Part shown: piece after piece, positions 16,648 through 23,696 of the stretch | Position numbering within the stretch: position 1 is the first letter of the stretch | Layout: each line of letters opens with the position of its first letter | NCBI GenBank assembly: GCA_963697285.1 | Contig: CAVONI010000012.1 | Location: forward strand, 186,001 to 250,000 | Direction of reading: 5' to 3' | Length of the DNA stretch: 64,000 nt | DNA from: JAEUQQ01 sp963697285 | GTDB taxonomy: Bacteria > Acidobacteriota > Vicinamibacteria > Vicinamibacterales > JAFNAJ01 | Position numbers and translations under genes: made by a program | The notes under the pieces: model-generated | Database searches by the model: none | What the model was told of the DNA's origin: nothing | Seen by the model: only the letters and a program-made list of their open reading frames with translations

Positions 16648-17727
16648 TCAGTCGCCGAACGAGATACCCACCGATCGGGCCGTGAGCAGCATGTCGTGCT
16701 GCTCGGGCACCGTCTTGGTCTTGCCGACGACTTCGCTGAGCGAGACCGGGACGATGTCGGGCGGATGGCTCGCCACCATCTTGCCGAACTGGCCACGCAT
16801 GATGAGGTCGACCGCGCGCGCGCCGAAGCGCGTCGCGAGCACGCGGTCGTAGGACGTCGGCGTTCCGCCGCGCTGCAGGTGTCCCAGGACGACCGTCCGC
16901 GCTTCCTTCCCCGTCAGGAGTTCGAGTTCGTGGGCCAGCTTGTGGCCGACGCCTCCCAGGCGCTCGACGAACTGTCCCTCGGCCGCCTTGACAATCGAGC
17001 GCTGCCCGCCCTTGGGGCGCGCCCCTTCGGCACAGACGACGATGGTGAACTTGGCGCCGAATTCGTCGCGCTCACGGACGCGCTCGGCGACCTTGTCGAT
17101 GTCGTAGGGAATCTCGGGGATCAGGATGACGTCACCGCCACCGCCGATGCCGGCGTGCAGGGCGATCCAGCCCGCGTAGCGTCCCATGACCTCGACGACC
17201 ATGATGCGACGGTGCGCGGCGGCGGTCGAGTGCAGGCGGTCGATGGCCTCTGTCGCGAAGCTGACGGCGGTGTCGAACCCGAAGCAGTTCACCGTGCCGA
17301 CGATGTCGTTGTCGATCGTCTTCGGCACGCCGACGATGGGCATGCCCAGTTGGTAGAAGTGCTGCGAGAGCGTGAGCGTGCCGTCGCCGCCGATGGCGAC
17401 CACCGCGTCGATGCCCGTGCGCTCGAGGATCTCGATGCAGCGATCCCCGTAGTCGCGCTCGCCGTCCGACGTCTTCACGGGGAGGAGGAACGGGTCGCCG
17501 CGGTTGACGGTGCCGAGGATGGTGCCGCCCATGCGCAGGATGCCGGTGACGTCCTTGTGCGTGAGGGGATACGGTCGATTGGTCTCGAGCAGGCCGTCGA
17601 ACGAGTCGGGGATGCCGTAGCACTCGAGTCCGCGGTTGATCGCCGACTTGACGACGGCACGGATGACCGCGTTGAGGCCGGGAGCATCTCCCCCGCCGGT
17701 GAGCACGCCAATGCGCTGAATCTGCAT
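16648..17727 (-). CDS. pfkA: 6-phosphofructokinase, group III type, probably ATP-dependent
   Basis: The 359-residue glycolytic enzyme phosphorylates fructose 6-phosphate. Motifs are the nucleotide loop GVLTGGGDAPGLNAVI (residues 7-22), GGDGT at 113-117 and PKTIDND at 135-141. In this superfamily Asp at the second of these sites goes with pyrophosphate use and Gly with ATP use. Here the pair is Gly116 and Lys136, the combination seen in group III (actinobacterial-type) ATP enzymes, whereas E. coli-type enzymes have Gly/Gly. I therefore infer an ATP donor and weak classical allostery. It is convergent with frr and not in an operon. Confidence 0.94.
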   Translation of the reverse strand: MQIQRIGVLTGGGDAPGLNAVIRAVVKSAINRGLECYGIPDSFDGLLETNRPYPLTHKDVTGILRMGGTILGTVNRGDPFLLPVKTSDGERDYGDRCIEILERTGIDAVVAIGGDGTLTLSQHFYQLGMPIVGVPKTIDNDIVGTVNCFGFDTAVSFATEAIDRLHSTAAAHRRIMVVEVMGRYAGWIALHAGIGGGGDVILIPEIPYDIDKVAERVRERDEFGAKFTIVVCAEGARPKGGQRSIVKAAEGQFVERLGGVGHKLAHELELLTGKEARTVVLGHLQRGGTPTSYDRVLATRFGARAVDLIMRGQFGKMVASHPPDIVPVSLSEVVGKTKTVPEQHDMLLTARSVGISFGD

Positions 17728-17844
17728 AGAGATGTCGAACCCTGGATGTGAGTCGCGGGCGTCTGCCAGTGCCGACCACGGCCCGTCCCGCGTCGCAGTA
17801 TCGTATCGGCACGAGCACGGCCCTTGGATATGGCCGCTGGAATG

Positions 17845-17874
17845 TTGCGGCGCCTGAAAACGCCGTGATATGCT
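17845..17874 (+). promoter_or_regulatory. Probable promoter of the tRNA-Ala gene
   Basis: TTGCGG (17845-17850), an 18-nt spacer and TATGCT (17869-17874) fit a moderate sigma-70 promoter about 58 nt ahead of the mature tRNA. The leader contains a GTCTGCGC/GCGCGCAGAC inverted repeat that could guide 5' processing. Confidence 0.5.
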
Positions 17875-17932
17875 CTCCCGGTTGTCTGCGCTCGCGTGTG
17901 GCGCGCAGACGCACCCCCTCGCACGTCAGAGT

Positions 17933-18008
<76 letters not shown>

Positions 18009-18328
18009 ACAAACATCAGACATTTCACGGGGAAGCGCATCATCAGCGCCCGTGGTCTGTCCACCGTCAGGCGTTTGGTGACCAGTTTGTGAACGCGGTG
18101 GACACGTCGTGCCTGTCGAGCAACGCCGACGTTGTGGCCTGGTGGCGCTACCCAGGAGCCTTGGGCGAGTCGTCAACCCAGGGCAACCCCGCGAGTCGGT
18201 AGTCGCCCATGGCACGGGGGTCCCGGCGAAGTCGATCGATCCACATTTGCAGACCGAAGTCGCCACCGGAGCAGACAGTTGACTGGATGAACCGCGACGG
18301 GTCGCCCGCGTCGCCGGGGCTCACCATT

Positions 18329-18359
18329 AGCTAAACCATTGCTGCGATGATGTTTAGCT
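18329..18359. repeat. 8-bp inverted repeat AGCTAAAC...GTTTAGCT
   Basis: Perfect 8-bp arms at 18329-18336 and 18352-18359 are separated by 15 nt in an AT-richer patch. It could be a regulator binding site or an RNA stem. It does not satisfy the integron attC core consensus, which I checked because of the GTTTAGC motif. Confidence 0.5.
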
Positions 18360-18495
18360 CGCGCACGGAGGCCGCTGTCATCCGACGGGCAGGCCATCTC
18401 ATTAAAGGCAGCTGTCTTGCTTCGTTGCACCAATGAGTTGGAAGGTCTGACCGCTGCGGCGGCTCAGCCGAGGTGCGGAGCCTGAACGGGCGGGA

Positions 18496-18513
18496 GGGCC
18501 CCGAAAGGGGTTC
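18496..18513 (+). other. GNRA-tetraloop hairpin upstream of a PEP-CTERM gene
   Basis: CCCC-GAAA-GGGG, extended by two G-U and one G-C pair, forms a compact hairpin about 50 nt before the PEP-CTERM start codon. GNRA-capped stems are common in structured RNAs. I could not match the surroundings to a known riboswitch or to group II intron domain V. Confidence 0.4.
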
Positions 18514-18562
18514 GGCGTTGTATGTACGGTTTTCGTGAGTCACGTTCGAAACGGAGGGCCCG

Positions 18563-19222
18563 ATGAGGAAAGTGCTGCTTCTGTCACTCGTGGCAGTGCT
18601 CACGCCGGGGTGGGCGAACGCAACGCCAATCCTCGTGTCAGGCGGTGGAACTGCGACGGTGACCTACGAGGGCAACGTCTTCTACAAGCCGCTCGTCGGT
18701 GCGCAGTTCGGTCCGTTTTCGGGCACGTTCGTCTCCAAGGACCAGACGTCCCTGAACTTCGGCCTCAGCGGAACCTACACCAGCGCCGACCTCGACTTCG
18801 CCAACGGGTTCCGTTGGACCGAGACGGTGACCAACAACACCGGCTCGGCGTGGTCGAACTACCGGATTGAGCTGGGCGGGGGTGGCGTGTTCTTCGTCGA
18901 TGGGTCGTTCCCGGTGCCGACGTTTGCGACCGTAAACCCGGGACCACCGCTGGTGTCGGCCACCACCCTTCCGGGCAGCCTGACCTTGAGCGCCGACAAG
19001 AAGCGCATCGACCTGGTGTTCGCTGGGCCGCTGGCACCTGGAGCGTCGTTCAGCTTGCACATCCCGTTCTGGGGACTCGCCACGGGCGGGAGTTTCACCC
19101 TGACTGAAGCGGCAACGGCGATTCCAGAACCAGCCGTACTCGGCCTGCTGGGTATCGGTCTGGTTGCTGTGGCCTCACGGATTCGCACGCGCAATGCTCG
19201 CAGGCAGACCCGACAGCACTGA
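18563..19222 (+). CDS. PEP-CTERM sorting-domain protein
   Basis: The 219-residue exported protein has a signal peptide (LLLSLVAVLTPGWANA) and a beta-rich body rich in Gly, Thr and Ser. Its C-terminal sorting signal has the pattern IPEP (about 190), a hydrophobic helix (AVLGLLGIGLVAVA) and a basic tail (RIRTRNARRQTRQH). Such proteins are recognised by exosortase and linked to extracellular polymer or the cell surface. No exosortase gene is in this window. GGAGGG lies 4 nt before the ATG. The body has no domain I recognise. It is the first of two unlike PEP-CTERM proteins side by side. Confidence 0.88.
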   Translation: MRKVLLLSLVAVLTPGWANATPILVSGGGTATVTYEGNVFYKPLVGAQFGPFSGTFVSKDQTSLNFGLSGTYTSADLDFANGFRWTETVTNNTGSAWSNYRIELGGGGVFFVDGSFPVPTFATVNPGPPLVSATTLPGSLTLSADKKRIDLVFAGPLAPGASFSLHIPFWGLATGGSFTLTEAATAIPEPAVLGLLGIGLVAVASRIRTRNARRQTRQH

Positions 19223-19287
19223 TCGTGACCAGGAGGGCGCCAGGGGCGGTGGGTCCCCGGCAACGCGGAATCTCTGAATGAGTGATC

Positions 19288-19308
19288 TTTGACGCGAACT
19301 TTGACGCG
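19288..19308 (+). repeat. Tandem TTTGACGCG pair upstream of the second PEP-CTERM gene
   Basis: TTTGACGCG occurs at 19288-19296 and again at 19300-19308, a 12-nt period, 30-50 nt before the start codon. Each copy contains TTGACG, but no -10 box follows at proper spacing. A repeated operator for a regulator of this gene is possible. Confidence 0.45.
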
Positions 19309-19337
19309 CCGGCACAAGAGTCAGGAGAGTGACCCAG

Positions 19338-19889
19338 ATGGTACTTCGCAGAACGCTCCTCGCCGTCACGATGCTTGCGGCACTTGGTGGTGCCGCGCAG
19401 GCCGCTCCGCTTCTTGATGGTGCGACTGTCCAGGTTGCCTACCTCTACCCCAACACCGGCAGCGTGTACGCCGGACCATCGAACGTCGTCGTTGGCGTTG
19501 GAACAGAGCTCGCGAACTTCGCCAGTTTCGTGGATATCGATCTCTCCGATACCAGCATCCTGATCACGACGCGCCGCGGCTACCCGGGAAACGCCGTGCC
19601 GTTCGACGGTCTTCGATTCACCGACATCCTCAGCGCAATCCCCGGCTGGACAGCCGCGCTCAATGTGGGTGGCACCACGTACTTCGGCCTGTTGCCGGCC
19701 GCGGTCACGTACGACGCCAACAACGTGTGGGTCAACCTGATCGTTCCCGCTGGCGGGGGCAATGCCGGTGACACCATTCGGATCGATCTGGCCCCGGTTT
19801 CAGTCCCGGAACCGGCCTCGCTGGTTCTCTTGACCATGGGTGGTCTCGCCGCCATAGCCAGGCAGCGTCGTCGCAAGCAGCAGTCGTAG
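19338..19889 (+). CDS. PEP-CTERM sorting-domain protein
   Basis: The 183-residue protein has a signal peptide (LLAVTMLAALGGAAQA), a beta-sandwich-like body with several Tyr/Asn/Thr-rich strands, and a terminal sorting signal with VPEP, a hydrophobic stretch (ASLVLLTMGGLAAIA) and the basic end RQRRRKQQS. It should be processed by exosortase and delivered to the surface or matrix. I chose the ATG at 19338 because AGGAG then has 11-nt spacing; the GTG at 19329 overlaps the ribosome site. It shares only the sorting signal with its neighbour, not body sequence. Confidence 0.87.
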   Translation: MVLRRTLLAVTMLAALGGAAQAAPLLDGATVQVAYLYPNTGSVYAGPSNVVVGVGTELANFASFVDIDLSDTSILITTRRGYPGNAVPFDGLRFTDILSAIPGWTAALNVGGTTYFGLLPAAVTYDANNVWVNLIVPAGGGNAGDTIRIDLAPVSVPEPASLVLLTMGGLAAIARQRRRKQQS

Positions 19890-19905
19890 CGCACCCCCGG
19901 CCAAC

Positions 19906-19931
19906 GGACGGCGTGGCCCCTCCCGCCGTCC
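19906..19931. terminator. Hairpin between convergent genes
   Basis: GGACGGCG (19906-19913) and CGCCGTCC (19924-19931) form a perfect 8-bp stem with a 10-nt loop in the 110-bp gap between the convergent PEP-CTERM and Asp-box genes. No T tract follows on either side, so termination may need Rho. Confidence 0.45.
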
Positions 19932-19999
19932 GCGCCCCACCGTTCGACGCTACACTGCCGGAGGCCCGAGCGGGCTTCCCTGCCTCTTCGCCATCACGC

Positions 20000-22963
20000 T
20001 CACTTCTTCCATGCCATCGCCGCCGCAAGCGCGGCCCGTGTTGCCTCGATGGCGTCGAGCGCCTGCGTCGTCGGCGCGGCGTCGGCGTTCTCGACGATGC
20101 CGAGCAACTGCGAGAACGTGGCGTTGATGCGCTGCAGGTCCTGCGCGGCCTTCTGCGCAGCGTCACCCTGCGCCGCTCGCGCCTCGACCATCGCGTCGTG
20201 ACTCGTCTTCAGCGCGGCCTCGATCAGGCGCGCCGCATCGAACTGCGCCTTGAGCCCCGCGGGCGGCGTCTTGACGCGCGGGTCCATGCTCACGGTGAAG
20301 GTCTGCGACTGTGACGTCCCGTCGACGGTGAGTCGGGCGGTGTACGTGCCGGGCAGGACCCACACGCCTGCTGGCAACTTCGGCGTGTTGTACGGCACAG
20401 CGGCGATGGGATAGCTGAAGCTGGCCACCGCCGGACGCGCATACCGGACGTCCCACACGAAGCGATGCAACCCGGCCTTGCCAGACAGCGGCTGCCACGG
20501 CCTGATCCAGTATTCAGGGAAGTTCGGATTCGGCAGCGGCGCGTCTTCTGGATCGTCACTCGAGTACCTGCGCACGACGGCGCCAGCGGCATCGAGAATC
20601 TCGAGCGTGACCGGTCCGCGGGCATCGGCCTTCAGGTAGTAATGCACCAGGGCACCGTCCGGGGGATTCGGCAGGCGCGGCTCGTCGGGCATGAAGGGTG
20701 TGTCGGTGTTCTTGTTGTACCGCCACCGCCATGCGTTCTGCGGCTTGAACAGCACAGCCTCAGACGCCACGACCTGCGCGGTGAGCTGCCGCAACGGCGT
20801 GATGTCGTCGAGGATGTAGAACCCGCGCCCGTGCGTCGCAATCGCCACGTCGTCGCCCTTGACGATCAGGTCGCGCACCGACGTGGCCGGCAGGTTGCGG
20901 CGCAGCGACTGCCAGTGCCCTCCATCGTCGAATGACACCCAGACCGTCTGCTCCGTGCCCGCAAACAGCAACCCGCGGCGTTGCGAATCCTCGCGGACCA
21001 CGTTCACCGGCCATCCATCGGGAATCCCGTTCGTGATGTGCGTCCAGGTCTTCCCGCCGTCGCGCGTCCGGTAGATGTGTGGTCGCATGTCGTCGAGCCG
21101 CAGCGTGTTGATCGCCGCGTAGGCCGTGTCCACGTCGAAGTGCGAGGGATCGATGATCGACACCTTCATCCATGGCTTCAGATCGGGAGGCGTGACGTTC
21201 TCCCATGTCTTCCCGCCATCGCGCGTCACGTGGATCAACCCGTCATCGGTGCCGGCCCACAGGACGTTCGCATCCTTGTACGAAGGCCCCAGGGCATAGA
21301 CGACGCCACGCTGTGTCGGCTTCGCGGAGTCCTGCGTCCGGTACTTGCCGACCGTCGCGGGCACGTCCCAGGTCGACCGCGTGAGATCGGGGCTGATCCG
21401 GTCCCAGCTCTGGCCTCCAGTCGTCGTCCGCCAGACATGGTTGGATGACACGTACAGCGCTTTCGGATCGACCGGCGAGAACACCACGGGCATGGTGCGC
21501 ACCACCCGATAATCAGGCGCCCCGCGCAAGGCGCGCGGCGCCACGTTCTGAACGATCCCGGTTCGTCGATCGTACCGGGTGACCTTGCCGCCGTACACGA
21601 TGTCGGGATCGAGCGGGTCCGGCGCGACGAAGCCGTACTCCTCGACGCCGACCGGATGCCACTCGCGCATGGTGATCTGGCCATCGTCGCCGCGGCTCGA
21701 GACACAGGCCGATCCGTTCTCCTGCTGGCCGCTGCACACGCGGTACGGGAACGCGTTGTCAGCAGCGACGTGATAGAGCTGCGCCGTCGACTGGTTGAAC
21801 CAGCTGCTCCACGACTGGCCGGCGTTCACGGTGACGACCGCGCCCTGGTCTGACGCAAGCAGCATCACGTCGGGCGCTGTCGGGTGAATCCAGAGCCGTT
21901 GCGGATCGTTGCCGCCAGGCGCGCCCCAGAAGGCCTTCCACGTCTCGCCGCCGTCCTCGGATTTCCACGAGACAATGGACGTCGTGAACACGATGTTGTC
22001 GTTCTTCGGATGCACGACGATCGGCGGGAGGTCACCGCCCCCGATGCGGGCAGAGACGCGAGGATCGCTGCCCACACGCCGCCAGTTCTCGCCGGCGTCA
22101 TCGGATCGGTAGACGAACACGCCGCGAGGCGTGGCGACCGTCGCGAACACGCGACGGTTGTTGCTGGGCGCCACAGCGATGTCGGCCTGGATGATGCCTT
22201 CTTCGGGAAGCCCCTTCGTCAAGGGCGTCCAGGTGGTGCCCCCATCGATCGACTTGAAGATGCCGCCCCCCGTCCCCGGCCATGCGGCATTCTCCCAGGG
22301 CCCCTGGCGCGCTTCCCACAGCGTCGCATAGACCACGTCGGGATTGACCGGGTCGAACTCGACGTCGTTCCCGCCGGTGTCTTCGTCCTTCTGCAGAACC
22401 GGCTCGAACGACCGACCACCGTTGAGCGAGCGGTAGATGCCGCGCTCCGCGTTCGGGCCGTATGGGTGCCCCAACACGGCGACGAACACGCGGTCAGGGT
22501 TCCTCGGGTCGACGATGATGCGGGCGAGCTGCTGCCCGTCGCGAAGGCCGAGGTGCGTCCACGTCTTGCCGCCGTCGATGGTCTTGTAGACGCCGTTGCC
22601 GACGGAGAGATCGGGTCGCTGCAGGCCTTCGCCGGTCGCGACGTAGAGGATGTCGGGGTTGGACGTCGAGACGGCGATGTCGCCGATCGAGCCCGTGGGC
22701 TGCTCGTCGAAGAGCGGCTCCCAGGTCCGGCCGTAGTCCGTGGTCCGCCACACGCCGCCGTTCGTGACGCCGATGTAGAGGACGTTGGGGCGCGCCGGGT
22801 CTCCGACCGCGGCACGCGTGCGGCCGCCGCGGAGTGGCCCGACGTTGCGCCAGGTCAGGTCCTGGAACAGGTGCGGTGCGAACGCAGCGTCCTGGGCGCT
22901 CACTCCTCCGCTCCAGGCGGCACAGACGGCCAACACGATCAGCAACAGGCACCTGAGTTTCAC
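20000..22963 (-). CDS. Secreted sortilin/VPS10-like Asp-box (BNR) repeat protein
   Basis: The roughly 987-residue protein has a signal peptide (LLLIVLAVCAAWSGGVSA) and about eleven Asp-box motifs of the type SxDGGxTW (for example KTIDGGKTWTHL, KSIDGGTTWTPL, RTRDGGKTWTHI) across residues about 75-720, folding as one or two beta-propellers. A C-terminal beta-sandwich-like region (about 770-900) and a helical tail follow. Large proteins of this kind are abundant in Acidobacteria and are usually annotated as sortilin-like or 'glycosyl hydrolase'. I see no catalytic residues that would justify an enzyme call. GTG at 22963 gives 8-nt spacing from GGAGG, better than the GTG two codons upstream (22969). 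It probably acts in the periplasm or outside the cell. Confidence 0.88.
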   Translation of the reverse strand: MKLRCLLLIVLAVCAAWSGGVSAQDAAFAPHLFQDLTWRNVGPLRGGRTRAAVGDPARPNVLYIGVTNGGVWRTTDYGRTWEPLFDEQPTGSIGDIAVSTSNPDILYVATGEGLQRPDLSVGNGVYKTIDGGKTWTHLGLRDGQQLARIIVDPRNPDRVFVAVLGHPYGPNAERGIYRSLNGGRSFEPVLQKDEDTGGNDVEFDPVNPDVVYATLWEARQGPWENAAWPGTGGGIFKSIDGGTTWTPLTKGLPEEGIIQADIAVAPSNNRRVFATVATPRGVFVYRSDDAGENWRRVGSDPRVSARIGGGDLPPIVVHPKNDNIVFTTSIVSWKSEDGGETWKAFWGAPGGNDPQRLWIHPTAPDVMLLASDQGAVVTVNAGQSWSSWFNQSTAQLYHVAADNAFPYRVCSGQQENGSACVSSRGDDGQITMREWHPVGVEEYGFVAPDPLDPDIVYGGKVTRYDRRTGIVQNVAPRALRGAPDYRVVRTMPVVFSPVDPKALYVSSNHVWRTTTGGQSWDRISPDLTRSTWDVPATVGKYRTQDSAKPTQRGVVYALGPSYKDANVLWAGTDDGLIHVTRDGGKTWENVTPPDLKPWMKVSIIDPSHFDVDTAYAAINTLRLDDMRPHIYRTRDGGKTWTHITNGIPDGWPVNVVREDSQRRGLLFAGTEQTVWVSFDDGGHWQSLRRNLPATSVRDLIVKGDDVAIATHGRGFYILDDITPLRQLTAQVVASEAVLFKPQNAWRWRYNKNTDTPFMPDEPRLPNPPDGALVHYYLKADARGPVTLEILDAAGAVVRRYSSDDPEDAPLPNPNFPEYWIRPWQPLSGKAGLHRFVWDVRYARPAVASFSYPIAAVPYNTPKLPAGVWVLPGTYTARLTVDGTSQSQTFTVSMDPRVKTPPAGLKAQFDAARLIEAALKTSHDAMVEARAAQGDAAQKAAQDLQRINATFSQLLGIVENADAAPTTQALDAIEATRAALAAAMAWKK

Positions 22964-23064
22964 GGGCACGCCCTCCGATGCGGGAGTGTATCCGATGAGG
23001 CAGGGCGGGGCGGGCCAGCGCCGCGGGCCCGCACGCCGTCATGCGTCGGGCAGCCGCTCTTCGC

Positions 23065-23070
23065 TATAAT
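23065..23070 (+). promoter_or_regulatory. TATAAT -10 box 7 nt before the FmdB-like start
   Basis: TATAAT at 23065-23070 is followed after 7 nt by the ATG at 23078. The surrounding string CGCTATAATCGC is identical to that in front of pyrH. No ribosome site is present, so the transcript is predicted to be leaderless. Confidence 0.65.
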
Positions 23071-23077
23071 CGCTGGC

Positions 23078-23305
23078 ATGCCGATCTTCGAGTACCGCTG
23101 TGCGGCGTGCGACACCAGGTTCGAGCAGTTCGTCCAGGCGAGCCGCACGCCCGAATGCCCCGCCTGCCACGGCACGCAGCTCGAAAAGCAACTCTCGGTC
23201 TTTGCCGTCAGCGCCAAGGGGTCGTCGTCGAACGTGCCGATGCCCCGCGGTGCCTGTGGCGCCTGCGGCGACCCGCGTGGCCCGGGCGCGTGTTCGATGA
23301 ACTAG
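23078..23305 (+). CDS. FmdB-type zinc-ribbon protein
   Basis: The 75-residue protein starts MPIFEYRCAACDTRFEQFVQ and has two CxxC knuckles (CAAC, CPAC), the zinc ribbon of the FmdB/regulatory-protein family. Its C-terminal tail is Gly/Cys-rich with a further CGAC motif. The family's role is unclear; it was named for a regulator in a formamide/acetamide system. The gene is first in a small operon with a rhodanese and a PolX-like protein, and its own mRNA is predicted to be leaderless. Confidence 0.85.
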   Translation: MPIFEYRCAACDTRFEQFVQASRTPECPACHGTQLEKQLSVFAVSAKGSSSNVPMPRGACGACGDPRGPGACSMN

Positions 23306-23314
23306 CGAGTCCCC

Positions 23315-23692
23315 ATGGCGATTCCCCGGATCTCTCCCGCCGACCTCAAGGCACGTGTCGAGGCTGGTGACACCATTACTGTCGTCGACGCACGTCTGCG
23401 ATACGCCTACGAGCACAGTTCGTTGTTGATTCCCCAGGCACTGCGTGTGTCGCCCATCTCGATGGCGGCCGACGTCGGCGCGGTCCCGACCGCGCACGAC
23501 ATCGTCGTGTACGACTCGGATCCTGACGAGGTGACGGCGCTTGACGTGGCCGCCCGACTGGGCGCTCGCGGGGCGCGGGTCAGCGTGCTCACGGGCGGTC
23601 TCAACGGCTGGATCGCCGCGGGCGGTGCCACGGCGACCAAGCCGGCCGTGGGCCAGTCGGCAGCGGCCGCCGACGCGACGGCCAAGGTATAG
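23315..23692 (+). CDS. Rhodanese-like domain protein without the catalytic cysteine
   Basis: The 125-residue protein is a single rhodanese domain: ISPADLKARVEAGDTITVVD at the N-terminus, the helix AYEHSSLLIPQALRV, and the terminal LTGGLNGWIAAGG. In active sulfurtransferases the strand after HDIVVY leads into a cysteine-containing loop. Here that loop is DSDPDE, so Asp67 replaces the sulfur-carrying Cys. It cannot perform persulfide transfer by the usual mechanism and is probably a binding or regulatory module. It starts 9 nt after the FmdB-like gene and is followed immediately by the PolX-like gene. Confidence 0.85.
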   Translation: MAIPRISPADLKARVEAGDTITVVDARLRYAYEHSSLLIPQALRVSPISMAADVGAVPTAHDIVVYDSDPDEVTALDVAARLGARGARVSVLTGGLNGWIAAGGATATKPAVGQSAAAADATAKV

Positions 23693-23696
23693 CCCC

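Larger units (their letters stand above)
18009..18562. other. Gene-free stretch between tRNA-Ala and the first PEP-CTERM gene
   Basis: These 554 bp contain no open frame with protein-like composition on either strand. I see two structured spots: an inverted repeat AGCTAAAC/GTTTAGCT (18329-18359) and a GAAA-capped hairpin (18496-18513). Base composition around 18325-18430 is less GC-rich than its surroundings. The 3' end of a tRNA gene is a classical integration point, but I find no repeated tRNA 3' end, integrase or transposase, so a decayed insertion is only a possibility. Confidence 0.5.

Noticed and set aside
18329..18359. Integron attC site
   Set aside because: The arms do not fit the GTTRRRY and RYYYAAC cores, and no integrase is present.
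18320..18400. Possible cyclic-di-GMP riboswitch because of CTAAACCATTG
   Set aside because: The conserved stems and the GGGACGCAAAGC segment are missing.
18440..18545. Possible group II intron domain V/VI remnant (GAGCC...GTACGG)
   Set aside because: The two short motifs are present but cannot form the 34-nt domain V fold with its bulge and catalytic triad, and no reverse transcriptase is nearby.
20000..22963. Glycosyl hydrolase (sialidase) annotation for the Asp-box protein
   Set aside because: Asp boxes are structural. No sialidase Arg triad or FRIP motif is visible.
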